The notes below the pieces were generated by a model, which did not search any database, had not been told where the DNA came from, and worked only from the letters and a program-made list of their open reading frames with translations. The position numbers and the translations under genes are program-made. Below, piece by piece: positions 27,667-36,983 of a stretch of 64,000 bases of DNA (position 1 is its first letter; every line of letters starts with the position of its first letter). Source of the DNA: Flammeovirga sp. EKP202 (GTDB lineage: Bacteria; Bacteroidota; Bacteroidia; Cytophagales; Flammeovirgaceae); contig NZ_JACVVP010000007.1 in the NCBI RefSeq assembly GCF_014534745.1, forward strand, positions 1 to 64,000. Reading direction: 5' to 3'.

Positions 27667-28212
27667 TTAATCTTGGAACCAATTCAGTTCTATACAATTT
27701 CTTAAATTTAACTTTGCGCGGTGAACGATCTGCCAATAGTTTGACGTGGTAATCGAAAGTTCCTTACAGATATCATCCGCTTTTTTGTCTGTGAGGTATT
27801 TACCTACTACAGCAGTCTTCCATTTTTGAGGTAATTTTTCCAAACATGAAGCAAATGCTTCATTAAAACCAGGGTTATCCAACAATGTTACATCCATTGT
27901 AGACCAAAGTGTTGGATTGTTGTGCTTATCCCAAGATTCATTTTTTTGAAAAAAAGCAGACTGATTCTCATATTTCTCTTTTACCTTTTCTTTTCTAAAG
28001 TGGTCCATCATTTTATGTTTCAAAATAGAATGAAGCCACGTTTTTGGAGAGCTTTCCCCTTTGTAACGTTCTACAGATTGATAGGCCGCCACAAATGTAT
28101 CTTGTACTAAATCTTCTGACAGATGCACATTTTGTGTTCTCTTTAGAGCCCAAGCAAACAATTCATCTGAATAGTCATTTACCCATTCAGATACGTTGTC
28201 AACAGTATCCAT
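27667..28212 (-). CDS. ECF-type RNA polymerase sigma factor
   Basis: Region 2 is seen in DYSDELFAWALKR, HLSEDLVQDTFVAAYQS and PKTWLHSILKHKMMDHFRK, and region 4 in CLEKLPQKWKTAVVGKYL followed by an HTH around ADDICKELSITTSNYWQIVHRAKLNLR. The frame is open upstream to 28251, but the Met at 28212 (MDTVDNV) fits the normal ECF start and about 181 residues. The factor redirects RNA polymerase to a small regulon when released from the anti-sigma protein encoded 12 bases downstream. The signal and the regulon are not apparent. Confidence 0.9.
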   Translation of the reverse strand: MDTVDNVSEWVNDYSDELFAWALKRTQNVHLSEDLVQDTFVAAYQSVERYKGESSPKTWLHSILKHKMMDHFRKEKVKEKYENQSAFFQKNESWDKHNNPTLWSTMDVTLLDNPGFNEAFASCLEKLPQKWKTAVVGKYLTDKKADDICKELSITTSNYWQIVHRAKLNLRNCIELNWFQD

Positions 28213-28386
28213 AAAAAAGTGGTTTAAGTTACGAGAGCAGTTCTGAAACAAACATATTAGTGAAATTCAGAAAATACTCTAAATAGTTTCAGTTCTAATA
28301 TTGCACTTTCTTTTTTTCTTTTAATACAAAATTTCTTTTTAGTTATCATTTTATATATAGCTTTCTATTTTATAAAGTAGTAATGA

Positions 28387-28980
28387 TCAATCGTCCAACT
28401 CAAACTCCTTCATTTCTTCGGGTGTCATTTTATGACATGTTGTTAGATGATCGCAAATTTCTTTGATTACAAAATCAGTTTCTTCTTTTGTAAGTTGACC
28501 TGCTTTGAAAAACAATACTTCACCAGTTTTATCTACTAACAAAATCGTAATAGCATTATTACAATCTCCAGTATTCCACTCTTTTTGTAAAGTGCCTTTC
28601 GGGTCGGTCAACACCAATGCGTTTGCTTCTCTTTTAGATCTTTTACGTAACATCCTCAGCATAAACCGTATAATAGGGTTCGGCAAAGGGGTATCTTTTA
28701 AGTTTACAATTCCATAAGCCAAAAATTCATCCAGCGGAAATTTCCATTGTTTACTCTCGGTCACAAACTCATCATTTTGATGAGGATTATCAGGGTCAGG
28801 ATAAAAGATCAACAAGACCTTCTCTCCAATTCCGGGAGTGATGTAAGGTTTATTTTTTAGGTCCCTTAATTCTATTGGAAAAATAGTATCTCCCCTCTGC
28901 AAAAAATGTTGGCTTTCTTTTTCCTGAGCGAGAAGAGTATTTGCCAGTAAAAAAAGGACTATAAATGTAAGTTTTTTCAT
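28387..28980 (-). CDS. Secreted thioredoxin-like fold protein, ~197 aa
   Basis: From Met at 28980 (MKKLTFIVLFLLANTLLAQ) the protein has a clear signal peptide. The remainder looks like a thioredoxin/peroxiredoxin-type fold: GDTIFPIELRDLKNKP near the start as in AhpC/TSA proteins, VLLIFYPDPDNPHQ where the CxxC usually lies, and ITILLVDKTGEVLFFKAGQLT at the end. The usual redox Cys pair is absent from the FYPDPDNP position; one Cys sits in NTGDCNNA. It may be a redox-inactive relative such as the YtfJ group. The gene is divergent from the UbiA operon and its function is unknown. Confidence 0.6.
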   Translation of the reverse strand: MKKLTFIVLFLLANTLLAQEKESQHFLQRGDTIFPIELRDLKNKPYITPGIGEKVLLIFYPDPDNPHQNDEFVTESKQWKFPLDEFLAYGIVNLKDTPLPNPIIRFMLRMLRKRSKREANALVLTDPKGTLQKEWNTGDCNNAITILLVDKTGEVLFFKAGQLTKEETDFVIKEICDHLTTCHKMTPEEMKEFELDD

Positions 28981-29120
28981 TTTAAAAAAATAAACCGATG
29001 CTAAACAAACAATCAAAATGCAGAATTGTTTTTTATTGTACTTATATGTTTTAACTTATACAAAAGTCAGTACATCCTTAAAACACTCGTTATCTGAGTG
29101 TTTAAAGAACACAAATTATT

Positions 29121-30020
29121 ATGAAATTTGACCAACAAACAATTAAAAACACCATTATTCTTCTCAGAATCCCTTTTTCAATTTACTTAATGCCTGTTTA
29201 CTTTTTTGCACTAAGCCAAACGGAAGAAATTGATTGGGTAAATGCTCTCATCGTTTTTTTAATATTACACCTTTTGGTTTATCCAGCAAGTAACGGTTAT
29301 AACAGCTATATGGATAGAGATACGGAGAGTATAGGAGGTATTGAGAAACCTCCCCTGCCCAGCAATCTGCTTTTCTGGTGTACTCTAACCATGGATTTTC
29401 TTGCAGTCAATATTTCACTTTTCTTCCTGAACTCCGCTTTTACAGTGCTTATGGTCGCCTATATCCTGATGTCTAGAGCTTATAGTTATAAAGGTATTCG
29501 ACTCAAAAAATATCCTATTCCAGGATTCTTAACAGTGTTCATCTTTCAAGGTTTTGTTACATTTTGGATGGTGAATGAAGGAATTACTACTTCTGAAAGT
29601 TCATTTTTCCAATCCGATTTAATTTATGCTGCTTTAGCCACATCCTTTATGATTGGCGGTGCATACCCTATGTCGCAGATCTATCAACATAAACAAGATG
29701 CGGAGAGTGGAGATCAAAGTATAAGTATGATGCTTGGTATAAAGGGTACCTTTTATTTTGGGATGGCTCTTTTCGGAATTGCCGGAGGACTGTTATTCTA
29801 TTATTTTGAAATACTACAACAAGGTTCTTTTATAACTTATATCTTTTTCTTGCTTCCTCTTTTAATTTGGTTTCAAATATGGATGTTTAAAACCTTTAAA
29901 AATGAAAAAGAAGCTAGTTTTCATAACTTAATGCGAATGAACAACATATCTGCAATTTGTATGAATTTATGTTATATATTTTTCGCATTTCAAAACCATC
30001 TCGATTTTTCTTGGTTTTAA
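29121..30020 (+). CDS. UbiA-family prenyltransferase, 299 aa
   Basis: This is an integral membrane protein with eight to nine hydrophobic segments. The two aspartate motifs of the family are visible: NGYNSYMDRDTES (about residues 59-71; N-x6-D-x-D type) and YQHKQDAESGD around residue 195. Such enzymes join a polyprenyl diphosphate to an aromatic ring. It opens a cluster with a type III polyketide synthase, a methyltransferase and a flavoprotein, 113 bases upstream of the synthase gene on the same strand. The most sensible reading is prenylation of the aromatic product of that synthase. Confidence 0.85.
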   Translation: MKFDQQTIKNTIILLRIPFSIYLMPVYFFALSQTEEIDWVNALIVFLILHLLVYPASNGYNSYMDRDTESIGGIEKPPLPSNLLFWCTLTMDFLAVNISLFFLNSAFTVLMVAYILMSRAYSYKGIRLKKYPIPGFLTVFIFQGFVTFWMVNEGITTSESSFFQSDLIYAALATSFMIGGAYPMSQIYQHKQDAESGDQSISMMLGIKGTFYFGMALFGIAGGLLFYYFEILQQGSFITYIFFLLPLLIWFQIWMFKTFKNEKEASFHNLMRMNNISAICMNLCYIFFAFQNHLDFSWF

Positions 30021-30133
30021 CTATAAATGATCAACAGTTATTGATTGAACTCTAACTGAGATCAGCATAAACAAAACATTATTTTTTTCACTCAATAAAA
30101 ATCACCTTCTCTTAACACTCTTAAAGTATTAAA

Positions 30134-31183
30134 ATGACCTATATCCATCAAATCGCTACTGCAGTACCAGAAAACAAATACGACCAAAAAGACATTTTGG
30201 AATTTATGCAATCTACTTTATCTGAAGAGGAACATAGAGAGAAGAAATTAATGGCTTTGGTTTCTAAAAATAGTGGTATTAATACAAGGCATTCCGTTAT
30301 CAACAACCTTTATGATTATTTTCTAGAAGGAACCGTTCCTGATATTGAAAGTAGAATGTTACTTTTTGATCAGGCTGCATTAAAGCTAGGTGTAGAAGCA
30401 GTGAAGAAATGTATTACTGAAAGTCAACTTCAAGAAATTACACATATCGTTACCGTTTCGTGCACTGGGTTATCTGCACCAGGACTTGAAATTGCTTTGA
30501 TGAAAGAATTAGAGCTACCTTCAAATCTCATCAGAACTACCGTCAACTTTATGGGCTGTTATGCCGCTTTTCATGCTTTAAGAATTGGTGATCAAATCTG
30601 TAAAAGTAACCCCAATGCAAAAGTATTGATCGTTGATGTAGAATTATGTTCTATTCATTTTCAAAATGAAAAAGACGATGATAACATTCTCGCCAATACT
30701 TTGTTTGCTGATGGGGCTGCTGCTGTATATATGTCAAATGACGATACGATTCCATCTATCTATGAAATCGGCAGCTTTTTCTCTAAACTTCTCCTGAGTG
30801 GTGAACAGGATATGGCTTGGAAGTTAAGTAAGACTGGCTTTCAAATGCGGTTGAGTAATTACATCCCAAAGTTGATAGAAAGTGAAATTGCCAATATGCT
30901 TTCAGATGTAGTCGCACAAACCGGCTTAGGCTCTCAAGAACTACAATGGGCATTTCATCCCGGAGGTGTTCGAATTTTAAAAGCAATCAGCAACGTGTTG
31001 GAGATCCCTAAAGAGGAAGTTCAAGCGTCCTATGATGTATTAGCGAAACATGGTAATATGTCTTCAGTAACGATCCTTTTTGTATTGCTGCTCATGTCAA
31101 AAAATGAGTCTAAGGGTCCCGTTTTTTCTGCTGGATTTGGCCCTGGATTAACCATGGAAGCCATGACTTTAAATAAGCTGTAG
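30134..31183 (+). CDS. Type III polyketide synthase, 349 aa
   Basis: The chalcone-synthase fold is evident. The catalytic triad can be placed at C142 (NFMGCYAAFHA), H275 (WAFHPGG) and N308 (KHGNMSSV), and TVSCTGLSAPGLE (108-120) and the C-terminal FSAGFGPGLTMEAM are typical. The enzyme condenses malonyl-CoA units onto an acyl starter and folds the chain to a resorcinol, pyrone or phloroglucinol. The order synthase-methyltransferase-flavoprotein parallels srsABC of Streptomyces griseus, which makes alkylresorcinols and methoxyhydroquinones. It is followed by the methyltransferase gene after only two bases. Confidence 0.92.
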   Translation: MTYIHQIATAVPENKYDQKDILEFMQSTLSEEEHREKKLMALVSKNSGINTRHSVINNLYDYFLEGTVPDIESRMLLFDQAALKLGVEAVKKCITESQLQEITHIVTVSCTGLSAPGLEIALMKELELPSNLIRTTVNFMGCYAAFHALRIGDQICKSNPNAKVLIVDVELCSIHFQNEKDDDNILANTLFADGAAAVYMSNDDTIPSIYEIGSFFSKLLLSGEQDMAWKLSKTGFQMRLSNYIPKLIESEIANMLSDVVAQTGLGSQELQWAFHPGGVRILKAISNVLEIPKEEVQASYDVLAKHGNMSSVTILFVLLLMSKNESKGPVFSAGFGPGLTMEAMTLNKL

Positions 31184-31185
31184 AC

Positions 31186-31881
31186 ATGATTAACTTAGAA
31201 ACACGTTCCAGAGAATTGGAACTATTAGATCAACCACAAATTCCTACACCTGATTTATATCAAAACCTCAAAGAACTACATTTTATCAATACTTATTTAG
31301 GAGGGTATCAAGTTGTATTTGAAGGTATCAAAAAAATCCTTCAAAACACCTCCAAAGGACAAAAAGTAAGAATATTAGATATTGGCAGTGGTGGTGGAGA
31401 TACTTTAAAAGCCATTTATCAGCATTTCAAATCGGATTATCAACTAGAATTGGTGGGTGTTGATCTAAAAGAAGATTGTATTCAATATGCTTCAGATAAC
31501 TGTAAAGCACTACCCATTCATTTTGTACAATCTGATTACAGAGAGTATTTGTCTGAGGGAAACTCTTTTGATTTGATCATCTGCAGCCTTTTTTGTCATC
31601 ATTTACCTTCAGAAGATTTATCAGAATTGTTTTTCAAAATCAAAAAATATGCTACAAAAGGGTGTATAATGAATGATCTACACCGCCACTTTTTAGCTTA
31701 TTATAGTATAAAATGGCTAACTAAAGCCTTCTCTAAATCTTATTTGGTGAAAAATGATGCTTGCCTTTCTGTCGCTCGAAGTTTCTCCAAAAAAGACATT
31801 CAAAATATTATGGATAATGCCCAAATCACAAATTACAAATTGTATTGGAAATGGGCTTTTCGTTGGCTTTTAATTTTTTAA
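31186..31881 (+). CDS. SAM-dependent methyltransferase (SrsB-like), 231 aa
   Basis: Motif I reads VRILDIGSGGGDT (61-72) and motif II is LVGVDLKEDCI, followed by FDLIICSLFCHHL, a class I SAM methyltransferase. The C-terminal part (LHRHFLAYYSIKWLTKAFS) is like the polyketide O-methyltransferases found beside type III synthases. It sits between the synthase gene (two bases) and the flavoprotein gene (zero bases), so its likely substrate is the phenolic product of the synthase. The ring position cannot be inferred. Confidence 0.85.
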   Translation: MINLETRSRELELLDQPQIPTPDLYQNLKELHFINTYLGGYQVVFEGIKKILQNTSKGQKVRILDIGSGGGDTLKAIYQHFKSDYQLELVGVDLKEDCIQYASDNCKALPIHFVQSDYREYLSEGNSFDLIICSLFCHHLPSEDLSELFFKIKKYATKGCIMNDLHRHFLAYYSIKWLTKAFSKSYLVKNDACLSVARSFSKKDIQNIMDNAQITNYKLYWKWAFRWLLIF

Positions 31882-31884
31882 GTG

Positions 31885-33003
31885 ATGTATGATGTATGTA
31901 TAATTGGAGGTGGTTTAGGAGGTCTTTCACTAAGCATCCAAATGGCTGACCTTGGTTGGAATGTTTTACTTTTAGAAAAGAAAGAATATCCTTTTCATCG
32001 GGTTTGTGGAGAATATGTCGCGGCCGAATCATGGGACTTTTTGAGAAGAATTGGCATTGACGACAACGCATTACAGTTGCCTAAAATTACAGACCTTTTA
32101 GTCAGTGCTCCCAACGGAGAATATTTAGAAAGTGATTTGACCTCTGGAGGAATTGGTATTAGCCGCCATCTATTAGATGATTCTTTATATAAAATTGCTC
32201 TTCAAAAAGGAGTCACCGTTTTAACAAAAACTACAGCTCAGTCTATCCTGGAAATTTATCAATACTGGGAAATCACTACGCAAAAAGAGACTTACATTGC
32301 TCGAAGTGTAGTAGGTGCTTTCGGTAAAAGATCAAACCTTGACCATAGACTCAACAGGTCTTATATTGACAATAGCAAATCGAGATTAAATCATTTTGTA
32401 GCAGTAAAATACCATCTTAAAGGCGATTTTGATGCCCATAAAATTGAGCTTCATAATTTTGAAGGTGGATATTGTGGTCTCTCAAAAGTAGAAAATGATA
32501 TTTTATGCATGTGTTACATGGTGAGTGGTAAAGTATTTTATAGAGAAGGAAATATTGAGAACTTAGAGAAAAACGTACTTCAGAAAAACCCTTTTCTCAA
32601 GAAATACCTTCAATATACTCGTCTTTGGAAAAAACCTTTAAGTATTGCTCAAATTGATTTTTCAAAAAAAGATATTATAGAAAAAAACATTCCTATGATC
32701 GGAGATGCCTCAGGTCTAATCGCCCCTTTATGTGGCAACGGTATGAGTATGTCCATACATGCGAGTGTGATCATCGCTCCACTCCTCCATCAATATTTAA
32801 ACGATGAATTGATATGGAGTGAAATGAATGATGAGTATGCTAGACAATGGAAGCATCATTTTAAAACGAGACTTAAAGCCGGAAGACTCCTTCAGCAATC
32901 GTTTGGTAAAAACTTTATCACCAACATCATTTTACAGCTATTGAAAGGCTCAAACAAAACCACTCAAAAAATAATAGAAGCAACACATGGAGCAACATTC
33001 TAA
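31885..33003 (+). CDS. FAD-dependent hydroxylase/oxidoreductase (SrsC-like), ~373 aa
   Basis: A Rossmann FAD-binding motif starts the protein (CIIGGGLGGLSLSIQ), with the ribose-binding acidic residue in LLLEKK. HRVCGEYVAAESW and the second FAD motif MIGDASGLIAPLCGNGMSMS place it in the flavoprotein monooxygenase/geranylgeranyl-reductase superfamily. By analogy with SrsC it would hydroxylate the aromatic ring to a hydroquinone. The frame opens at a GTG at 31882, directly after the methyltransferase stop, but the ATG at 31885 is more likely. It is the last gene of the cluster, convergent with the next gene. Confidence 0.85.
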   Translation: MYDVCIIGGGLGGLSLSIQMADLGWNVLLLEKKEYPFHRVCGEYVAAESWDFLRRIGIDDNALQLPKITDLLVSAPNGEYLESDLTSGGIGISRHLLDDSLYKIALQKGVTVLTKTTAQSILEIYQYWEITTQKETYIARSVVGAFGKRSNLDHRLNRSYIDNSKSRLNHFVAVKYHLKGDFDAHKIELHNFEGGYCGLSKVENDILCMCYMVSGKVFYREGNIENLEKNVLQKNPFLKKYLQYTRLWKKPLSIAQIDFSKKDIIEKNIPMIGDASGLIAPLCGNGMSMSIHASVIIAPLLHQYLNDELIWSEMNDEYARQWKHHFKTRLKAGRLLQQSFGKNFITNIILQLLKGSNKTTQKIIEATHGATF

Positions 33004-33018
33004 TACTTTAACCTCCTA

Positions 33019-33930
33019 TTAAATCTCCTTCAAAGGAACTCCTGTCTCTTGCATTGAAACCTTTTTTACTTCTTCAATGATTTCACCTGTTCTTAAGATA
33101 TCCTTTTTTAAGAAACCTCCAATCTCTGCTTCTACTAGAGGTCCTTTTGTGATACCTCCTCTTATATTTTGAATCTTAAAGTTATGAGGAAGTTGTAATA
33201 ATTGACGGAAGAAGGATACTCCTTGATCATAAAAATTATATTCCTTGGTATTTTCCCAAAGACATAACATGCCATCTAAATCATAAGAAGCAATTGTACC
33301 TTGGTATTTTGGTAAAATCTGATTGACTTGATGTGTATAATCTTGAAGTGCTTTTAACTGACCATTAATTTCAGATACACCATAATTCCATCTTACATAC
33401 AAGGCAACATATTCTTTTTGCTTGGGTTTGTAAAACCTTGAAAATACCATATCAAAAAGCTCAGTAGTACCCATAAATTTGTCTACCTCAAATATAAAAT
33501 GGTATAACCCAAAAAGAACAAACATATAAATCCATCTGGCTAGGAAAAAATTGGAATTAAAAGAAGCAATAAGATGGTGCAGCGCTTCTCTGAAAGTAAG
33601 ATCATCCGAAACCATTCCTTTGATAATATCTTCAAGCACAATGGCCATAAAAATGACAACAGTGTAAAGTAGTGATTTCATTATGACTACATTCAAAAGT
33701 TTTGTCCGACCTAGTTTTAGATCGATTCCAACCGTTTCAAGAATGACTACAATTTTACCGATAAGGGCTGCAGAAAAGGTGGCAGCACCAAAATATCCTA
33801 CTTTTAACTCTACTTCCTTCACCATCAAGCCTACCAAAAGTACTAACAGATTGAAACCGACAGCAAAGTAAGAAGTTACTAAAAAGGTCTTTTTAACTTC
33901 GTGAATAATTTTGTCTTTGAGCTTACTCAT
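33019..33930 (-). CDS. Membrane protein with a degenerate class III cyclase-like domain, 303 aa
   Basis: Four hydrophobic segments occupy about 15-150, followed by a soluble domain (170-303). That domain follows the class III nucleotidyl cyclase pattern: EYVALYVRW in place of the first metal strand, then NIRGGITKGPLVEAEIGGFLKK and LRTGEIIEEVKKV, where active enzymes have a G-D-x-x-N-x-x-x-R element. The metal Asp, the Asn and the Arg are all replaced, so catalysis is unlikely. The start overlaps the MATE gene end by 8 bases, so the two are translationally coupled. A binding or sensor role for the transporter is possible. Confidence 0.65.
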   Translation of the reverse strand: MSKLKDKIIHEVKKTFLVTSYFAVGFNLLVLLVGLMVKEVELKVGYFGAATFSAALIGKIVVILETVGIDLKLGRTKLLNVVIMKSLLYTVVIFMAIVLEDIIKGMVSDDLTFREALHHLIASFNSNFFLARWIYMFVLFGLYHFIFEVDKFMGTTELFDMVFSRFYKPKQKEYVALYVRWNYGVSEINGQLKALQDYTHQVNQILPKYQGTIASYDLDGMLCLWENTKEYNFYDQGVSFFRQLLQLPHNFKIQNIRGGITKGPLVEAEIGGFLKKDILRTGEIIEEVKKVSMQETGVPLKEI

Positions 33931-35293
33931 TTCTCTTTGGTTCGTGTTTTTGAATATAATTATTTAATCTACTCATTTTATCTTTCATATAATACCCCGA
34001 AACTATAATTGAACAGATATCTGACACAAAAAATGAAACCCATGTTCCTTTTAAGCCCCAAAAGTAGGAGAATATTAAAACCATTGGAATTCTGAATAAT
34101 ACTTGTCGATTTAATGTCAGTAGTAATGCATCTTTTGCTCGACCTAAAGCTTGTGCAAACATACTCGAAATCACACCTATGCCTATCAAAGGCAGTGCAA
34201 GCATGACTCCATAAATTGCGGGTATACTTTGTTTTATAAGTTCATCATTTTTCGTAAAAAGGGAAGTTAATTCTGTATCAAATAAAAAGATTACAGCAAC
34301 GATTACAGTATTGATAATGATACCATACTTGATAGACTCATAAATCACTTGCCGTACTCTTTTAAAATCCTTTGAGCCATAATTGTAACTACAAATGGTT
34401 AGAAACCCTTGTGCAAGACCTATAATTGGGAACGTTGCTAGCATAAATAATCGACTAATGATGCCATACACTGCCACACTAATTTCTCCACCGTAATCAA
34501 ACAAAATGTGATTTAAAAGTATTGCAATAATACTAGACGATCCCTGCCTTGCAAATGACGCTGTTCCCAAAGCCAATGTCTCTTTAATTATTTCGGCATC
34601 CCACACAAAAGCGGCCGCCGTAAACTTAAGAACGGTGTCTTGAAATAGATAATAATGTGCTATATATATGAAACCAAAAATGTATGAAAACAAGGTAGCT
34701 ATGGCTGCTCCCTTCATTCCCAAGCCAAGCCCTGCTATAAAAATGGGGTCTAAAATCATATTGGTGACACCCGGCACAATCATGGCCATCATTGCCTTTT
34801 TTGCCTTCCCTTCTGAACGGATGCCATTATTACTCATAATCGATAATGTAAGAAAGGGCATTCCCCATATAACAATGGCATAGTACTCTTGAGCATAGGA
34901 ATAGATCTCTCCGTTGGCACCAAAAAACAGTAAGAGTCGTTCTTCAAATAAAAAGCCAATTACTATAGCGATAAGTGTCAAACCGAGAGTAAGTAAAGTT
35001 TGATTTCCAAGAATCTTTACGGCTCGTTTAGGATCATGTCCCCCCAAGGCTCTAGCAATCAAGGACGCTCCACCCATTCCTATAGCCATACCAATACTTT
35101 GAATCAACATCACTAAAGGTGCTACTACAGAAATTCCGGCAATACCTAATGCTCCTACCCATCGACCTATAAAAAAGGTGTCGACCATTTGATAAAGCAC
35201 AATGACCATCATTCCTGTTGCTGCTGGTACCGAAAGTTTGACTAATAGGCTTCTAATATTTTCTTTTCCTAAATCAGGGTTATCATTGCTCAT
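33923..35293 (-). CDS. MATE-family efflux transporter
   Basis: Twelve hydrophobic segments and the usual MATE features are present: LSVPAATGMMVIVLYQMVDTFFIGRWVG in the first pair of helices and GVTNMILDPIFIAGLGLGMKGAAIATL at the end of the first half. Such proteins export organic cations or drugs using Na+ or H+ gradients. The frame runs to 35368 and into the histidine-kinase gene, but the Met at 35293 (MSNDNPDLG) leaves a clean 13-base gap and a normal length of about 456 residues. It lies between the kinase gene and the cyclase-like gene in one transcription unit. Confidence 0.9.
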   Translation of the reverse strand: MSNDNPDLGKENIRSLLVKLSVPAATGMMVIVLYQMVDTFFIGRWVGALGIAGISVVAPLVMLIQSIGMAIGMGGASLIARALGGHDPKRAVKILGNQTLLTLGLTLIAIVIGFLFEERLLLFFGANGEIYSYAQEYYAIVIWGMPFLTLSIMSNNGIRSEGKAKKAMMAMIVPGVTNMILDPIFIAGLGLGMKGAAIATLFSYIFGFIYIAHYYLFQDTVLKFTAAAFVWDAEIIKETLALGTASFARQGSSSIIAILLNHILFDYGGEISVAVYGIISRLFMLATFPIIGLAQGFLTICSYNYGSKDFKRVRQVIYESIKYGIIINTVIVAVIFLFDTELTSLFTKNDELIKQSIPAIYGVMLALPLIGIGVISSMFAQALGRAKDALLLTLNRQVLFRIPMVLIFSYFWGLKGTWVSFFVSDICSIIVSGYYMKDKMSRLNNYIQKHEPKRNE

Positions 35294-35306
35294 TGTTTGA
35301 AATTGT

Positions 35307-36911
35307 TTAGTTAAATGGAATTGCAATCCTAAAAACTGACCCCTTCCCCTCTTCTGATTCACACACAATCACACCTCCATGCATTTCCACAAATTCTTTG
35401 GCAATAACAAGGCCTAATCCTGTCCCTTGCACATGTTCAGTGTTACTTGCTCTAAAAAATGATTCAAATAGGTTTGAAAAGTCAGAAAGAGGGATGCCAA
35501 TTCCATGATCTTCAACTTCAATTCTCAATGCTTCTTCAGATGAAAATAATCGCAGGTAAACTTCTTTATCAGAATATTTAATGGCATTAGAAACTAAATT
35601 ATCCAAAATATGTCCCATTAGTGTAGGGTCGATCCACACTTCATTCCTCTTCACTTCTTTATGAAGAATAATGTCCTGTTGCGGATGAGTTCTATTATTA
35701 AATTCCGTCAAATACTCATCAATAAATTGGTCAATCGAAATATTTTGAGGGGCAAAAGGAGTTTTCCCTGCTTCAATTTTACCAAGTTGCAATACCTCAT
35801 CCAAGAGTAAGTTGAGCCTTTTAGATTCCGAACGCATCCTTGTGAAGAATTTTTCTATTTTAAGATCTCCAAGGTTCAATGCTCTCTTTTTAAGTGCCAA
35901 CTCAATGATATCCATATTGGTCATAATGGTAGCTAGAGGCGTTTTGAATTCATGCGAAGCCATGGAAATGAACTTTGAACGCATCTCATTGAGCTCTTTT
36001 TCTCTGTCTAAATTTTTTCTTAGTTCAGTCTCTATTTTCTTCTGATCCATCATATTTCGGATGATCATAAAGTAAACGATCTGTTGAGAAATTGGTAATA
36101 AGGTCAAGCTAATTTCAGTGGAAAACTCTTCTCCATTTGATGTAAAGAATTGCCACTCAAAACGTAATTCCCCCTGAGCATCACAACTTTTTTGCATGGA
36201 CTTAAATAAAGCAATAGATCTACCTCCCTTCATTTGCTCTCTTGGGGCGTGCCTACTCAGCCAGTTGTAAAAAGAAATCTCATTCACCTTACCAAATAAG
36301 TTGGTGACTTTTTCATTATAAATAGAAATATTGAATTGGCTATCCAATAAAAAATAAGCATCAGAGGATTTATCAAAAATGGTTTTAAACTTTTCCTTTT
36401 TCAACCTTAACTCATCTTTTTTGATATGAAGAAGCTCCTTTAATTCAATGTTCAAGCTTGATAATTTTTGTTCTTTCCGCTTAAGGTCAGTTATATCTTT
36501 GATAAGCATCAAGGAAGCGTTTTTATCAACAGGCAGACATTTTAAATCATAAGCCTCATTCCCCAATTGATATTCATAGGAACCATAATGATTAGGAATG
36601 TCATTCTTTAAATCATGAATGACCTCATTTGTAATAGGATAAATTGCACTGTTTAAGGTTGACTTCAGTGCCCTATCGTCATTAGTAAATGTCAGTTTCC
36701 AGTTTTTATCAAATACAAAAACATGGTCATAAAGCTTCTGTAATAGTAAATAAGAAGAATTTGAGTTTTTAGCATCAAGAATAAATAATAACAAAAAGAC
36801 GGTTTCCAAACTTAGACCTATTCCACCAATAAGTCTTGTATTAGGAAAAACGAGTAAAATTGTCAATAAAATCAGTGATGCTATAGAGAATATTTTAGTC
36901 TTAGTATTCAA
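35307..36911 (-). CDS. PAS-domain sensor histidine kinase, 534 aa
   Basis: Two short membrane segments (about 8-48) lead to two PAS-like domains (about 55-140 and 175-290), a coiled stretch, the HisKA motif FISMASHEFKTPLAT with H320, and a HATPase domain with NLVSNAIKYS (N box), DHGIGIP (G1) and GTGLGLVIAKE (G2). It lacks a receiver domain and no response regulator gene is adjacent. It starts the transcription unit with MATE and the cyclase-like protein, so it may control export. The ligand is unknown; the small periplasmic part suggests sensing within the membrane or by PAS. Confidence 0.9.
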   Translation of the reverse strand: MNTKTKIFSIASLILLTILLVFPNTRLIGGIGLSLETVFLLLFILDAKNSNSSYLLLQKLYDHVFVFDKNWKLTFTNDDRALKSTLNSAIYPITNEVIHDLKNDIPNHYGSYEYQLGNEAYDLKCLPVDKNASLMLIKDITDLKRKEQKLSSLNIELKELLHIKKDELRLKKEKFKTIFDKSSDAYFLLDSQFNISIYNEKVTNLFGKVNEISFYNWLSRHAPREQMKGGRSIALFKSMQKSCDAQGELRFEWQFFTSNGEEFSTEISLTLLPISQQIVYFMIIRNMMDQKKIETELRKNLDREKELNEMRSKFISMASHEFKTPLATIMTNMDIIELALKKRALNLGDLKIEKFFTRMRSESKRLNLLLDEVLQLGKIEAGKTPFAPQNISIDQFIDEYLTEFNNRTHPQQDIILHKEVKRNEVWIDPTLMGHILDNLVSNAIKYSDKEVYLRLFSSEEALRIEVEDHGIGIPLSDFSNLFESFFRASNTEHVQGTGLGLVIAKEFVEMHGGVIVCESEEGKGSVFRIAIPFN

Positions 36912-36983
36912 GCAATAAAATGATTAAGTAGTATTTTATGTAAGTATATATTGTAATAAATTACATAAAATACTTCAAATCAC

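Noticed and set aside
33923..35368. Long version of the MATE protein starting at 35368
   Set aside because: The extra 25 residues overlap the histidine-kinase C-terminus and are unlike MATE N-termini.
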